DNA from: Trachythela sp. YZ-2020
Lineage: Eukaryota > Cnidaria > Anthozoa > Malacalcyonacea > Clavulariidae
NCBI GenBank assembly: GCA_016169945.1
Contig: JADLSH010000318.1
Location: forward strand, 2,266,501-2,330,500
DNA length: 64,000 bases
Direction of reading: 5' to 3'
A program made the translations under genes and the position numbers. Shown piece by piece: positions 11,189-24,706 of the stretch. The notes beneath the pieces are model-generated. The model ran no database searches. It was given only the letters and a program-made list of their open reading frames with translations, and was not told the origin of the DNA. Positions within the stretch are counted from its first letter, which is position 1. Every line of letters starts with the position of its first letter.

Positions 11189-11545
11189 TAATCAACTCTC
11201 ATCAACTCTCATGCACTCTTATCAACTCTCATCAAGTTTGAGCTGGTTCAAATTTTGATGAGAGTTTTGCTCGTTTGACCGGTCATGAGAGTTGCATAAG
11301 AATTTTAAACAACTATAGTCAGACCAGTGTTCTGCACTTTCTGTAAGAATTAGCTTAACAAAATATGACTGTGTCTATAACAAGAAAAGCTACCGAAATT
11401 TTAGAATTATTCTGAGGGCTCCGTTTCGCGCGCTAAATTATTTCTGTCGCCACTCTCATGCAACTCTTGTTCTCGTTTGACCGGGGTATGAGAGTTGAAC
11501 AAACTCTCATGCAAACTCTCAGTCGCTCGCCAACTCTCATCCTCA

Positions 11546-13237
11546 GGTGCTGAGCAAAGTTGTAACTAAATACATTATTCTGTATTTTCAATTCACAAAA
11601 TGCGCAACGCTACCGAGCTGAGGCAGTACCTGCCGCAAAATACACATCAATATCGTCAATTCTCTTTGATATCCCGTTATCCCAACGCACCGCACTTGTG
11701 TCGTATTTGCCGTTACATTTGGCGGGTTATTACATGTTGCAATGTTCGCTAATTACTTAATTAGGCCTTTTAAAGAAGACTTCAGTTTTCAGAGCGCTGC
11801 TTTGTACTTGTGTTCGATCACCTGATGTGTGACGGCACACTAAAGGGCGGTCAGAGGAGGTCCTTCGGAAAATTAAATCAATTTAATGATGATCCCTTCT
11901 CGCATTTAGGTCATTATGCCTCCAACCGTCGTGCGAAGTGTATCGTCAAGGCTACAGTATACAAGAAAATTGGTGGCATCTGAATTCAGTGAATTGGGCA
12001 AGTCTACATTGACTCCTCTCTGTTCTATATTCTATTCAAGCTGTTACACAAAGGTAAGACTTGTGACAGTAAGGTAAAAGCTTGCTTTTATACAGCTTTC
12101 TATTATTGTAAAAGCAAATCATATAGTGTATATTTAATACAAAACAAATCAACTCGCGCCCTGCCGAAGATATCCTGGCGCCTACGAAAGCGAAAAAGTT
12201 CGGAGAAAAACGGAGTGTGGACAGTCCGAAAAACATTTTAGATTCTTGCAAAATGCGCAATTGTCGCAATTAATGTTGTCTGCAGCTACTTAACAATCCG
12301 GTGCGCTGAATTTGCGGGTTCAAATCCTGCAGCTTGTGGGGGATTTTACTGATGTACTCTGAAATAGAGTCGAAACACTGCAACACCGAGTTATACAATG
12401 AATTGTAAGTAATATATCGCGCAAATATGTCTTCTTCAGAGTTTATAGGCTTTACATGAGAGTTGACTAGCTCGATATTGATGATATGGCTAGTGATAGC
12501 TAAATTATTGGAGCGTTAACCCCTGGTTCGCAGGATATTCGGGTTCTAGTGCAGTCACTTTAAGTGGATTTTTACAATATGAATGTATCCTATCCCCAGA
12601 TCATGGCTCTGAAATACAGTCGCGAGAATATATATCTCGTGTGGTTTATAATATTTACAAATTACAAGTTCGCATTTGCGCTCTCCCCACGAGTTCATTT
12701 GATAGCCAGGTTCACTGACTGGTTAATATGTAGCCTAAATTTTTCCTGTTCTTCAAATAAGTTCTGAATCAAGTTTTGTTTTGTTCTATTTTTGTTCTGT
12801 TTCGATACAGATGCTTAAGTTAATTGCTTAAGCGGTATGGCACCTTTTTTCATTGTGTGTTAATCGATTTTCAATATGCCCCACGAGAAATAATGAGTTG
12901 AAAAACACAAAAACATTTATTCCGCATGGTTGCTTGGAGAGTTAGTTTCCATGTGTATATATTACGCTAGCGAAGATATGTTGCAAATATAATTACTATG
13001 TGACAAACTTATTTTTGTCAAATGTATATATTTGCGGATACTAATTGAACTAATGAGTTTAAAGTATGCTTGATTCATATGAACACGCAAATAATAATTT
13101 ATAACAGCTAAAAATTCTATTGCATATTTGCATTAATTTTGTGTAACATGCATGCATAAAATTTGTGAAGGAAAACTTGTCAACAGGGAAAAATTCCGAT
13201 CTATAACTAGTATAGCGAGCTGAACATCTAAACCTAA
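11546..13237. other. Intergenic, no gene seen
   Basis: No credible coding frame. Near 12,318 GCGGGTTCAAATCCTGC looks like a tRNA T-arm/B-box, but the upstream A-box and acceptor stem are not tRNA-like, so at most it is a SINE remnant. Confidence 0.5.
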
Positions 13238-13500
13238 ACTATAAACCGAATTCTTTTTACACTGGATAGCTCTATCAATTCTAAACTACTCTCTCTAGAG
13301 GTCCAGTAAAACTACATATATTCTGTTGGTCCAGTGTTACTACAAGAGGAAACAAAAGTACCTGAGAAAACGTGTGGTCATCTGTTGTGTTTGGTAGAGT
13401 CCTACTGAAAGCATGCACTCTTCTCACATGTAATTGAAGTCCAGAGGTGAAGAAAATCACATGCGCGCACTTCGACATGCACTAACCAACCATCACCCTG
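13238..13500 (-). repeat. tRNA-derived SINE, near full length
   Basis: Read on the minus strand: a tRNA-like head near 13,490 (GGTTAGTGCATG), the body phrase GAGAAGAGTGCATGC and CTACCAAACAC, then the tail CTGGACCTCTAGAGAGAG and GATAGAGCTATCCAGTG. It has the same architecture as 53110-53620 and 56325-57445. Confidence 0.65.
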
Positions 13501-14699
13501 TTCAGATAGGATATCATTCACTTAATTTCTTTTGCAGACTTGTGGCATGCTTTGATGATGTCTTTTTTATAAATTTTTGTAATTTTCCTCCTTCATTCAC
13601 TATTTAAATCGCAATTAGTCGCTTAGAATTCGGTATTAATAAGAGAGACTGCCTGCAGACCTTCGTAGTCATTCACTGGCAATCAAACTTCGCTTGTCAA
13701 AACCTGAATTGCATGGTTAACGACACTAATATCCGCTTGACGTGTGGATAGATTAATGATGACAGGTTTGGAAATTAATCGCTTTCGCTCATTTCACTTC
13801 GATTTAGCCGCTCCACTCGTTCTCTCCATTGCTTATCTGTAAGGAAATGTGGTAGACATTTTGACGAAAGCCAAGACTTGTATATATACACTGGTATTGT
13901 ATGTAATTTGTTTGAGATTTTCGTAAAAACCTATGTTTTGTTGTGTATATGACAAATCATGTAAAATCCGTTAGTCCAATATGTATGACACAAAGTCGGC
14001 AATGTTTTTTCTTGCTTTCCTTGACATGTTTTGGCTTTGAATAAGATCCTGTGTTAACCTACCAAAAATGATTCTGTTCAGTTTATAATAAAACTAAGTT
14101 CCATGCAATGTGTTGATTGATCTGAAGAAGACTGAAATTCATCTTTTAGATTTCTATTTTATCTCAAGACATTTCCCCCAAAGGTCAAAGGCCTGTTCTG
14201 GGCGGTATTTGTTTCCGTGTTCCAAAATATATCCTCCTGTTTTTCCGTGTTTTACGCGACACCCTGACACAAGATCAATTAAATATACCAATTCCTAATT
14301 GCTGCTTTGTGGCGCATGTTTTTACATGTATTGTCCTCGGACCGATGTAATCACCTCGCATTTTTGACGGCCTTTATTTCATAACTACGGCTCCCACCGT
14401 TCTCAAAAGAAAGGCGGTATACGCTTCAAACCTCTAGAACGCTGTTCGGCGATGCTTGTGTATTTAGCTCACAAAAGAGCGCGCAATTAATCTGCCTCCT
14501 CAGTTAATTTCTCTCACTTAGGGCATCACAGCTTTGGCTCAGCCACCCGCTATTGTTTACGCCTACCTTACGCGCGCCGCCCTGTTAATATTCTTGTTTT
14601 TCACATCATCATTTTTGCGGCTTGTGAGATCATCAACTACACGGGTTGCCTTGCGGGGCCATGTCCCACTTTTAAGGAGAAAAACTCATCACCGATCCA
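13501..14699. other. Intergenic, no gene seen
   Basis: AT-rich, with no coding frame I trust and no clear repeat. Confidence 0.45.
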
Positions 14700-16235
14700 T
14701 ATCGAGCTTAATTTAGTAGCTCAACAGGTAGAGCAGCAATCAAACTAGATTTCTTAATGTTGAAAGTTTAAATCGTGTGACACATTATAACTACTTAGGA
14801 AACCTCGATACCAATCGGCCGTACATTCAAAGAACTCAGCTATCAATTTTTGTAGACTTGATAGCTCAACAGGTACAGTTAAACTAGATTTCTTAATGTT
14901 GAGAGTTGAAATCTCGTGTACTCATAAAGGATAAGAACTCAGCTACCAATCTCTGTAGACTTGATAGCTCAACAGGTAGAACAGCAAAAAAACTAGATTT
15001 CTTGATGTTGAGAATTGAAATCGTCTGACTCATTAAAAGAACAAGACCTCACAACCAATATGTATCGGTCTGAGCGAAAGCAATTGTCTAGATTCTTGAA
15101 GGTTGACTTTCTATTTTTTCTCCCCCGCTTCCCTCTCCTCTCCCCAAAAGCAGAAGGCCTGATACTCGGGTTGTATTTTTGTGACTTGAATATGAAGGAT
15201 AAGAAGTCACCACCAATAACTCAACAATTGGAGCAATAGACTAGATTTTTTATTCATGAAAGGTTGTTATAGGAGTTGCAAACTAGCAAACTCCCCTTGA
15301 AGGTTGTTAGAAATCCTTCATTGCCAATCCCTGTAGGCTCTGCATCAACCGGTAGAGCGATGGTCTAGTTTCCTGCAATAAGGTTGAGAGTTTACGTTTT
15401 TTTGAATCTATATAAAGAATAAGAACTCGCTACTAATTTCTGTGGGTTTGATAGCTCCACAGGTAGAGCAGTGGACTAGATTCCTGAAGGTTGGGGTTTT
15501 TTAAATCTCGTCTTCTTATAAAGAATAAGAACTCACTACCATTTTCTGGCTTGATAGCTCAACAGGTAGAACAGTAGACTAGAATTCTGAAAGTTGAGAG
15601 TTTAAAACTCGTGTACTTATAAAGGATAAGAACTCACTACCAATCTCTGTTGGCTTGATAGCTCAACAGGTAGAGCAGTGGACTAGATTCCTGAAGGTTG
15701 AGTGTTTAAATCTCGTGTGCTTGTAAAGGATAAGAACTCACTACCAATCTCTGTAGACTTGATAGCTCAACAGGTAGAGCAGTGGACTAGATTCCTGAAG
15801 GTTGGGGTTTTTTAAATCTCGTCTTCTTATAAAGAATAAGAACTCACTACCATTTTCTGGCTTGATAGCTCAACAGGTAGAACAGTAGACTAGAATTCTG
15901 AAAGTTGAGAGTTTAAAACTCGTGTACTTATAAAGGATAAGAACTCACTACCAATCTCTGTTGGCTTGATAGCTCAACAGGTAGAGCAGTGGACTAGATT
16001 CCTGAAGGTTGAGTGTTTAAATCTCGTGTGCTTGTAAAGGATAAGAACTCACTACCAATCTCTGTAGACTTGATAGCTCAACAGGTAGAGCAGTAGACTA
16101 GATTCCTGAAGGTTGAGTGTTTAAATCTCGTGTACTTATAAAGGATAAGAACTCACTACCATTCTCTGGCTTGATAGCTCAACAGGTAGAGCAGTGGACT
16201 ATATAGATTATAGCCATATAGGCTCACTTTGAAGG
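14700..16235 (+). repeat. Tandem array of ~103-bp tRNA-like units
   Basis: The unit starts TAGCTCAACAGGTAGAGCAG, which folds as a tRNA D-arm (GCTC...GAGC) and matches a pol III A-box, followed by GGACTAGATTCCTGAAGG and a weak B-box-like TTTAAATCTCG. Unit starts: 14716, 14862, 14965, 15452, 15555, 15659, 15763, 15866, 15970, 16074, 16175, with a decayed stretch around 15,070-15,440. Three units form a 311-bp block repeated at 15452 and 15763. Acceptor and T stems do not pair, so these are tRNA-derived (SINE-like) units, not tRNA genes. Confidence 0.8.
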
Positions 16236-16589
16236 CTGAAAGTTCAAACTCAGGATAAGCCTGGATAACCAAGACTTTTGACGGAAGTTCAACACCGAAA
16301 ACTCAACTTCCCATGTTCAAGCTGGCAAATGTGCACAGATAAGAACTCTTTCATTTACTATACTTTTTTGCCAGCATGTTTGCTCTCGAGATTTAAGTGT
16401 TTTCCTCATGTTATCGGTATTTTCTGTTGTATTTTGTTGTTAGTTGAAGTTTGTCGTCTGGGATGAAGTTTGTTGTTGAGACAAATTTCGGTTATTCAGT
16501 AAAATTTGTTGTTCAGTTAAGTGTGTTGTTTTTTTCTCACAGGTGCGTTCTGACGCGACCGTCATGTCTACGTGCAGGTAGCACGTGGT

Positions 16590-16920
16590 GGGGAGGAACC
16601 GATCACACGTGTCTCACGCTTATCTCTTTCCACTTGAAATAGAAACTAACTTTAGTCTTTATTTGGATATGACTTCTAGCGGTCCAGAAAGGGTCGTTGT
16701 TTTGTCTTTACCGGTGCATGGGAGGAACCGATCACACGTGTCTCACGCTTATCTCTTTTGACTTGAAATTAAAACTTACATCAATATTTATATTGGATAG
16801 CTCTGTCACTTCTATAGCGGTACAGAAAGGGTCGTCCTTTATTGGTTCTCAGTTTCTGATGGGAAGAACCGATAACACGTGTCTGTTGCTTATCTCTTTC
16901 GATTTATCTAGTCTCTGTGG
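16590..16920 (+). repeat. Three diverged ~135-bp tandem copies with CACGTG
   Basis: The phrase GAACCGATCACACGTGTCTC followed by GCTTATCTCTTT recurs at about 16594, 16723 and 16864 (the third diverged). The spacer contains GATAGCTCTGTCACTTCTA, a distant relative of the SINE tail found elsewhere in the window. Confidence 0.6.
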
Positions 16921-17204
16921 ACAGCAGTTTGTGTTTGATGTTTAGACTAGCGCAGGTTCTGACAGCTTTATTGTTACCGACTTGCTGCTGTGTTGTCTGA
17001 AGATCTAAACAAGGCGAAACACTTCCCGTACCTGTCAGAATTAAGTTATCGAGAAATGAGGCAAATCTCACAGCTGTGATCAAGTAGTTTTTACTTCTGA
17101 ATTTTGAGCATCTCACTATAGACAGAACTCAATGTTATAAAGTTTTGTTCGTTGGTGGAAATATCGAGCAAATGCAAAATATATATATGAGACCTGGGGC
17201 ATTT

Positions 17205-17325
17205 TCGAGAAATGAAACTATAGCCCTTCAGACAGGAATCGTGCCTGCGGACCGGTGAAATGCTGTCACCACCGAGGTGCAGAGTCCAGTTGTTAGCCAC
17301 AATTCAGCACCAAGTCCACATATTG
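17205..17325 (-). repeat. tRNA-derived SINE fragment
   Basis: On the minus strand CAACTGGACTCTGCACCTCGG leads into GGTGGTGACAGCATTTCACC and a B-box-like CACGATTCC. It shares its head with the copy at 2086-2160. Confidence 0.5.
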
Positions 17326-17425
17326 CACTTGCGATTTATTATATCGCAATTGCGATTTATTATATTGCACTTACGATTTATTATATCGTAAGTAACGCTA
17401 AGTAACGCTAAGTAACGTAAAAATA
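17325..17425. repeat. Short tandem repeats (GCGATTTATTATATCGC; AAGTAACGCT)
   Basis: Three ~23-bp copies of a partly palindromic CGATTTATTATATCG unit are followed by three copies of AAGTAACGCT. Confidence 0.65.
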
Positions 17426-18299
17426 TATAGAATAGACGCTAAATAATTTTTTTACAAACGGCGCCCCATTATTATTATCAGTGCTGCTTTTATTACGGTC
17501 GTTTTGAGTTGAAACATGGTCGCTCCGCCCGCGCGTGCAAAGCGGCTGTAATGGAAAATTGCCTTTAGTCTATATACAGATATTAAAAATAAATATTAAA
17601 ACACTATAACATAACGAAAACAGCTTTTTAATGACAATGTATGCATGCATACGAACTCTCACAGACCCATTAATTTTATAACCCCATTCCGAACAATCCT
17701 GTTGTCACTGACTATCCCTCTCCAGTTTCCAACTCGTTAAAGTAATTATTGATTAAAGTTTACCGGAAATGCGTCATCTATCCGCTCGGAAACCCGCTTG
17801 CCCGATTCCTTACTGCCAAGGCGGACGTAAGGCGGTCCCTTAAAACACAGTCGGCAAACATGAAAGACTCTCGCGCGGCGATCGCAATAATTTGGGGTAA
17901 TAAGTTAATTAGCTGTGGATAATTAATAGAAGGGTAACGCAACAATATTATTGTAGTTGAAGAGGACCCAACAATAGCCTAGCACTCTGTGAGGTTTTAT
18001 TAAAAACGGCGTCGTGGAGAGCTACACTTGAAGATTTGAAAATTACAAAATCAAAAGGAGGATTATCCTAATCGAACCTGAGACAAATTTAGTGTATGGT
18101 ATTTTAGTAAAGTGGATTATAGTATGGTTTAGCCTGTACATTGGTTACGGCTTTGGGCGACACTTTAACCTAGCAGATGTGGTGTATATTATAAAGTTGT
18201 CAACAAGTGCGTTTATCACCTGTGATTGTTGGTCAAGGACTTTTCAGGTTAGTTTGAGAATTTGTGCGTAGTTGGCTGAGTTGAACTGCATAGACGCGT

Positions 18300-18720
18300 T
18301 GTTGCGTTGCTCTTATAATGGTTGGTTCTCAGTGCATGCTCTTGAAATACACGTCCTTCGTGGTAAAGTCTCGCTATCCCGTCTATTCTCAGTCTGGGCA
18401 CCGCTCTAAAACTATCCAGAGCTCTTGAAATACACGTCATTAGACATTAGTGAAGGTTCTCGCAAGCCTGAACGGCAGACGGTTGGTTCTCAACACAAGT
18501 AGCGCTCTTGAGACACCCGTCATTTGTCGTAGATTGTTACCAGCCTAAAATTCAAACGGTTGGTTTTCAGTGTAGGTAGTTGGCTTGAAATACATGTCCT
18601 TTGTCGTAGACTCTCGCTAGCCTAAAATTCAAACGGTTGGTTCTCAGCGCCTTTCTCTTTAGCGGTCTTGAAGTACACTTCCTTTGTGGTAGCCTCTCAT
18701 GCACTGCTTTCAGGGCTATA
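18300..18720 (+). repeat. Degenerate ~77-bp tandem repeat
   Basis: GGTTGGTTCTCAG recurs near 18321, 18481, 18559 and 18635, each followed by a CTTGAAATACACGTCCTT-like phrase and, in the later copies, CTAGCCTAAAATTCAAAC. Diverged but clearly tandem. Confidence 0.6.
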
Positions 18721-21700
18721 CGCTATACTTCTACCAATTTGTTCCCGTCAAAACCCACTTTCAAGCATATATCCGTCATTTTATCTATTTAAGTTAATAG
18801 AAACAGCCAACAATCTGCCAGTTCAAGCTGCAATGCTTCTCAGCCGACGCTATTTTCGCGTTCCTACTTAAAGGCCGACACAGTCGGCTTGTCTAGCCAA
18901 CAGACTACTGACTGGTACTTGAGAGAACACTTCAATTGAGTGCGTATGCGTCTAATCTCACAATCCGACTTGTCAACGAGCTGAACGCGTTATTGAAATG
19001 CTGTTATACTGACTTCAGTTTAATTCACCCCTCTTTCCGGGACCGTAAAAGATCTATGTTAATAATAATGCTTTGGAATTCGGTAAGCATTTAAAATGTA
19101 TACTTTTAAATCACTTAAAATGCCAGGGTAGTTTTACCAAGGTTAAACATTGTACTGCCGATATAATGCTATATATATATGCACTGTAGAAATATTGGTT
19201 TGTGCGAGCGTTTGTCTTGGAAAGATATTCTTCGAAGATTTCTTCTAATCATAAGACGCGAGCATCATTATACATTATAGATTAATATAACATAGTCATA
19301 GATTAAAATTGTGGATTATTAACCTATTTAGAAAATGAGTTAAAATGCCCTACAATATGATGCAGGCATCACTTTACAAGGGGCTGGACACTTTCCAGCG
19401 AAAATATTAATACGAGTAATTTTCTCGTTGTGCGATTAGGAGTGCATGCATCCTATATTATTATTATGTTCTGTGGTTAATATATATATGTAACCCCACG
19501 AAAAGCTGTCATGTATTCAGTAGAGAGTAGAAATGATTGATTCATTTTGTCTTAAAATAGCTACAGTGCTATATTAGTGTATTTTTGAATTGCCTACTCC
19601 GTTAATTTTAGTGTTAGCTTAAAATGAAGAATTTATTTTTGAATTTTGCAAGATCAGAGTGTATCTTATAGTTTTACTGATTGTGTGGTTAATTTATATA
19701 ACCCCGCGAAAAAGCTGTCATATTTCAGATATTTCGCGATTGATTCGTTTTGTCTGAATAGCATACTAGTATGCATCGTTGAATCCCCGAATCAACCACC
19801 ACCTTAAAATGAAGAAATTTGAGTTAGAATCCTTAGTATCATATATGATTTAATTTCATCTCACATTGGGGTCGGTTTTAAGCAGATTATTCGCGGTAGA
19901 AAGCTTTTAGTCGTGTAATATATAATGATATTTTTGAAATGTATGTTTTAGAGGACTTATTGTTTAAAATACTGAAAGTTTTGTAGAGTTGAAAGGAGTT
20001 GAAAGGTAGCTAGCGATGCGTGTCATTGCCTTCTTGTCAAAGCAATGTTGCAGGGATATTTTGCTCGTACTTTTCAATTCTTGCTCTCGCTAACAAAAGA
20101 GATTAATTGAAAGCGCTTGCTACCACACACAAACATTGAGCTATTTTGCATATTTAATATATCCACACCGCGTTTGTATAAGGCGAAGCCGAGAGCTGTT
20201 TGTGCTGTCTTAATTCCGCTAACGATCTCAAAAGTACGCCGAAGGAAGCGGCAATGCTCTTCTTAACGCCGCAAAAGGATCGTATATTAGCAAGACGACT
20301 CTACGTTCATCTATGATGGGGTTAATACCTGATACCCAGCCTTGAAAACATCGTTTAGCAACTCAAGTAACCCAAAGGTAACTTTAAGCTTAGTTTTATA
20401 AATTCAGAACAATTATAATTTCCATAATAACTCAAAACGAGTGGTTATGCTTCTAGGATATTGTGATTGAACTGTGATAAGCGTCATATAGTTCTGATAA
20501 GCGTGCGATTTCAGGCCGTTCACTCTTAGCCAAATGTCAAGTAGTTTTAACCTCTGCGAGCCAACGGGTTAATCGATTTGTATCGCCTACAAGATGTAAT
20601 TATACACAGGAATGTTGCTTGTAGCCCCTGCAGCTATCATTTGTCACGCTAACATAGTCCATAGCCTCTGCGAAATGGTTTTGAACGCAGGAAATCATGC
20701 TTAGAGCTTGCGAATAGTAGTTTTATATTGTCAGGCGATAATGTTTGTATGCAGGGCAATGTAAAGCAATTTGTCAACATATAGAAATAGCGAAATATAA
20801 CTCTATGATAGCAAGGAACATCTGTGATTTCAATTCGCAGTTTCCGTTTGTAACCCTACTCCATTCACTCAAAATCAACCCCTATAGCTATTCTCGAGTT
20901 CAGATTTACTTTTGATGGGATTTTCTGCGATGTTTTAAGAGTAGCCTGTTGTGTTGAGTGCTCGAGTGTTTCACTCGCAAGCTGTGACTAAAGCGAATGT
21001 GATTGTTTGTAGTTTGTAAAGGCAAGGAAACAATAACATTATAAAACACATGTTATTGATGTGCAATACTTCGCTTCAACAACGGATCTATAATCATGTT
21101 GTATTGAATAGACAGCTATTTCGTAAGTATTCCTGAACGTTTAGTATATTCTCAATGTTTATACCCTTCCCTCTCAGATTCAATTCCTTGTACGATTCCA
21201 TAGACAGCTATTTCGTACGTGGAACTATATATCTATACTTCGGTACGTATATATCCTCTCAGATTGAGTGCCTTTAAACGATATTTGTTTTGTTATTGAC
21301 GTTCAGTGTACTTCGGTTCAATCAATCGGTATATATTGTATGAAAGGTTTACCCAAATATATCTATATCATAACACAGTTCCACTGTTCCAGTTCTAAGG
21401 CTAGGACTGCAAATGTCTTATACAAGTTATACCAATCCATTCCATCATCCAAATTTATTATTATTGCCTTCATCCAAACATGCTGTATTTAAATATGCAT
21501 GCAGCTATTTCGTTTATAGTATACCTACATAGTAGATGATTAGGGCTTTACTGCCTTTCTAATTTCTTCTTCCCAACTCAGTGTCCTTATAAGATTTATG
21601 GAAATTTCTCATCTTAACTAGATTACACTTGGCACTTGGCTTTCAACTTGCCTCTATAGTACCAGGGGTTAATATAATTGTATGTATTATAGTAAATACA

Positions 21701-23295
21701 TGCACAGTTTATATTTCGTAGGTATCATAGCCACTGTTTTGAATATATCTCCTATGGAACTCAGTGTCCTTTTACGATTTGACGAATGTTAAATCATTCC
21801 ACACTCTCATCTTAACTATAGATTATACTCTTGCCACTTGGCTTTTCAACTTTACTAGGGGTTAATATAATTTGTGTGTATCAATCTCAACTTGACTCAA
21901 GTGTGTGAATTCGATTAAGATTTAAATCGTAAATCCGTTTTGAAAATGCTGAAAAAAACTAGAAGCGTGCCTATTCCAAGCCGGACGGTGTGCCTATTCC
22001 AAGCCGGACGGCTCGGACGGTATCATTCTGCGTCGGGTTAATTGTTGCTCTAAAGCTAGTCTAACAATATGTCATCTGTTAGTGTGTGTTGAAAATTGAA
22101 TACTGTTTGCTTCACTGCTATTCTTATAAAACTTTTACACCCAAATTACAGCAGCATATATCTTCATGTCTAAAACTTTGTTACCTTTAATTCTAGTGCA
22201 TTGTATGCCTGCGTTTGTTCCTTTTACGCATTTTGATCTTTTACATAACCTTACGTATATCGTTTGCCCAGTTCATCAGCGTTGAAATATGCCATCAATC
22301 GCTCGCTTATAAATAAATAAGCGTGGATTTTAAATGTATTTTTGTACTATTATTTGAATATGTAAGATTTAATATGCTTTGACTCTGCATGAATTAGCGA
22401 TGTTCAAACAATGTTCATGCTTTTTGTTTTGCCAAAAACACTTTACCTTTGTAAGACTAAATTTTGCATTTGGGTCGAAACTCGAAAGTGCGAAAACACA
22501 ATTTTGGCCGCGTCGGAGAAAATTGGCGGTATTTGACTCAAAACGAAAGCCCATAATGTCTCGTTTTGTTTTGCTTATTAGCAAGCCTCCTTTGAAGTTT
22601 CTCCGTTTTGAAATAAATAATTAAAGTAGTTGTAAGGCCGCGCGTGTTTTTAGTTCAGATTTAGCATTTTTATATACCTGAAATAATGTTACTGTAACCT
22701 GAGCTCTGTATTCGTCACATATGGTCAAAGCTTAAATAAACAGAACACAGCATAACATTTGATATTGCGCTCGGAGAACTGAATAACTTCTACGACCAAA
22801 TTAAGTCGCACAAAACCGGTTTTTTTGTCACTTGTGTAATTCTAATTTGAGTAAAATTGCTCGCGCCGAGGTTTTAGAAGGTTTATAGCAACCGAGGCCT
22901 ATAGCGCGAGGTGTTCATGGAGTCAGACTATATTTAGATTGCTCAGCTTATCGACATATGTTAGTAATAATTCCCGGTTTTTGAGTAGTTATGAGTTTAT
23001 ATGTGTTTATTTAAACAATTGAAAGTCCGGCTACACTGATTATATCAACAGTAGCAGACTTTTCATTCCTTCAAGACATCAGGACGGAATTATACCTATA
23101 TCGATATCAAAAACTAGTGAAAACTGTTTATATAAGAAAACTAAGACTGGACTAAAGACTATGTTATACACGAGGCAATTTTTGTTCGAACTTGCAGCGC
23201 AATTTCGGACATAGAGCTATGTTATGCGGTTAAAAAGTATTAACATTAATCAGTGAGCATGGATTGCTTTTCACTTTTCTGACTTTTTCGGCATT
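18721..23295. other. Long intergenic stretch, no gene seen
   Basis: AT-rich sequence with no coding frame of convincing length or composition. A 27-bp duplication containing GCCTATTCCAAGCCGGACG occurs at about 21,966 and 21,990. Near 23,160-23,235 is a decayed relative of the palindromic element at 34900-35180. Noncoding RNA or enhancers cannot be excluded by eye. Confidence 0.45.
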
Positions 23296-23880
23296 AAAAC
23301 TAACTCTATTTAGTACTGGATAACTCTATCAGTTCCAATCTGTACTCCCTAGTGGTCCATTAAGGGTCATCCCTTACTACCCAGTGTTATGCCATCCACA
23401 CTCCACAGAATTTCTCAATGTTTCTACATATCCTTAGAATGTTGCCTATCGAGTGCTTGTTTTACAATTAGTGAGAAATTCATTAAGTTTCTCGAAACGC
23501 CGTCAATATAATCTTGATAGGCCGGCGAGAAAATCCTCTTAGCGCTAGAGGCGTTTTTCTGTATTTAATATTAAATGCTAAATTATTAACGCTCCTTGGA
23601 AATTTCCTCAGCAAGCGATCGAATGGATGTTCATTAAAAGGGATTATAATATAATGAATACAGACTCAACACTTTAGCTAGCTGGATCAAAATGGATACC
23701 TCTAGTTTCTAACAGTGTTAAAATGTTCTTTCAAGAGGTCCAGTATGGTCCATCCGGCATTGTTGGTCCAGAGACCATGCAGAGTTTTACTACAGGAGAA
23801 AACCTGTGATTTTCGGAGAGGCGTGAGTCTCGCCGTTTTGAGAAGAGTGCATGCAGGCGTTCCTCCAGGTACTCCGGTTA
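23296..23880 (-). repeat. Two diverged SINE-tail copies
   Basis: Copies of the ACTGGATAACTCTATCAG ... GTCCATTAAGGGTCATCC tail lie at 23296-23420 and, more decayed, at 23690-23880, the latter continuing into the SINE-body phrases GAGAAAACC and GAAGAGTGCATGC. Confidence 0.5.
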
Positions 23881-24706
23881 TTAAAAGATGACTCTTACTG
23901 GACTTCTAGGAAAAACAGCCTAAACTTACACAAACGTCATATATTTGTTGCCATTTATTTAACTTCCTAATAAAAGTAAGATGTTTTAGGAGTTAAATTT
24001 TTATTGCCCTTTCCAACATAGTTATATTGCTATTTTCCTCGTTGTACTATTTAATAGTTATATTACGATGAATATCGTATACTATTAAATTGGCGACTTC
24101 AATTTCGTAATGTTACACACATAATGAATCCAATAAGTTATATTATATATCTGAGACGCTACGGCACCGCGACTCCTTAATGTCTTAGGACGCAGCTGAA
24201 TAAAACTAGACTCGCTATATATAGTCAGTGTTTAGTGTACTCTGATGGCTGGCAAGAGAGGGCGTTTGTAGTTTGAAGTTTGTGGATTTGGTTATAAATC
24301 TAAGTTTCTGTTTGTGTTGGACGGTGACATCCACTATACTCTATAGACTGTATAAAGTAAGATTATTTTCAGTTTTTTTACTGCAATTTGCTTTTTAATG
24401 CACGACAGAAGTCGACTTGAAGTTATTTTAACAAATTTGCAGTGTTTGCTGTTTTGTTTTCTATAAGATATTTCATTTTAAATCATTTTTCCTTTATTCT
24501 ATTTTTAAATCTTTTCCTCTGTTTTTCTCTCTAATTAACTTGCTTGCTTTGTCTAAGTATACTCACATATACTTACCTACCAACCTAGCTATACCTACCT
24601 ATCTATTTATTTTACTTTTATACATATTCTAACCAACTTAACTATATATCTATATTTTATTCTTGCCTAGTAACTACTAATCTACATACCTATCTACTTA
24701 CATATA

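Larger units (their letters stand above)
10338..11545. repeat. ACTCTCAT / ATGAGAGT palindromic repeat cluster
   Basis: Many copies of CAACTCTCAT and its complement, in both orientations, flank the Harbinger-type element on both sides (10338-10417 and 11192-11545), with CGTTTGACC phrases between them. A compact copy with clear inverted ends is at 60675-61158, so this is an older mobile element split by a later insertion. Confidence 0.65.

Noticed and set aside
12300..12350. tRNA gene around a perfect-looking T-arm
   Set aside because: Upstream sequence has no A-box or D-arm and the acceptor ends do not pair.
14700..16235. Cluster of functional tRNA genes
   Set aside because: Only the D-arm is tRNA-like; no 7-bp acceptor stem or consistent T-arm, and no terminator after each unit.
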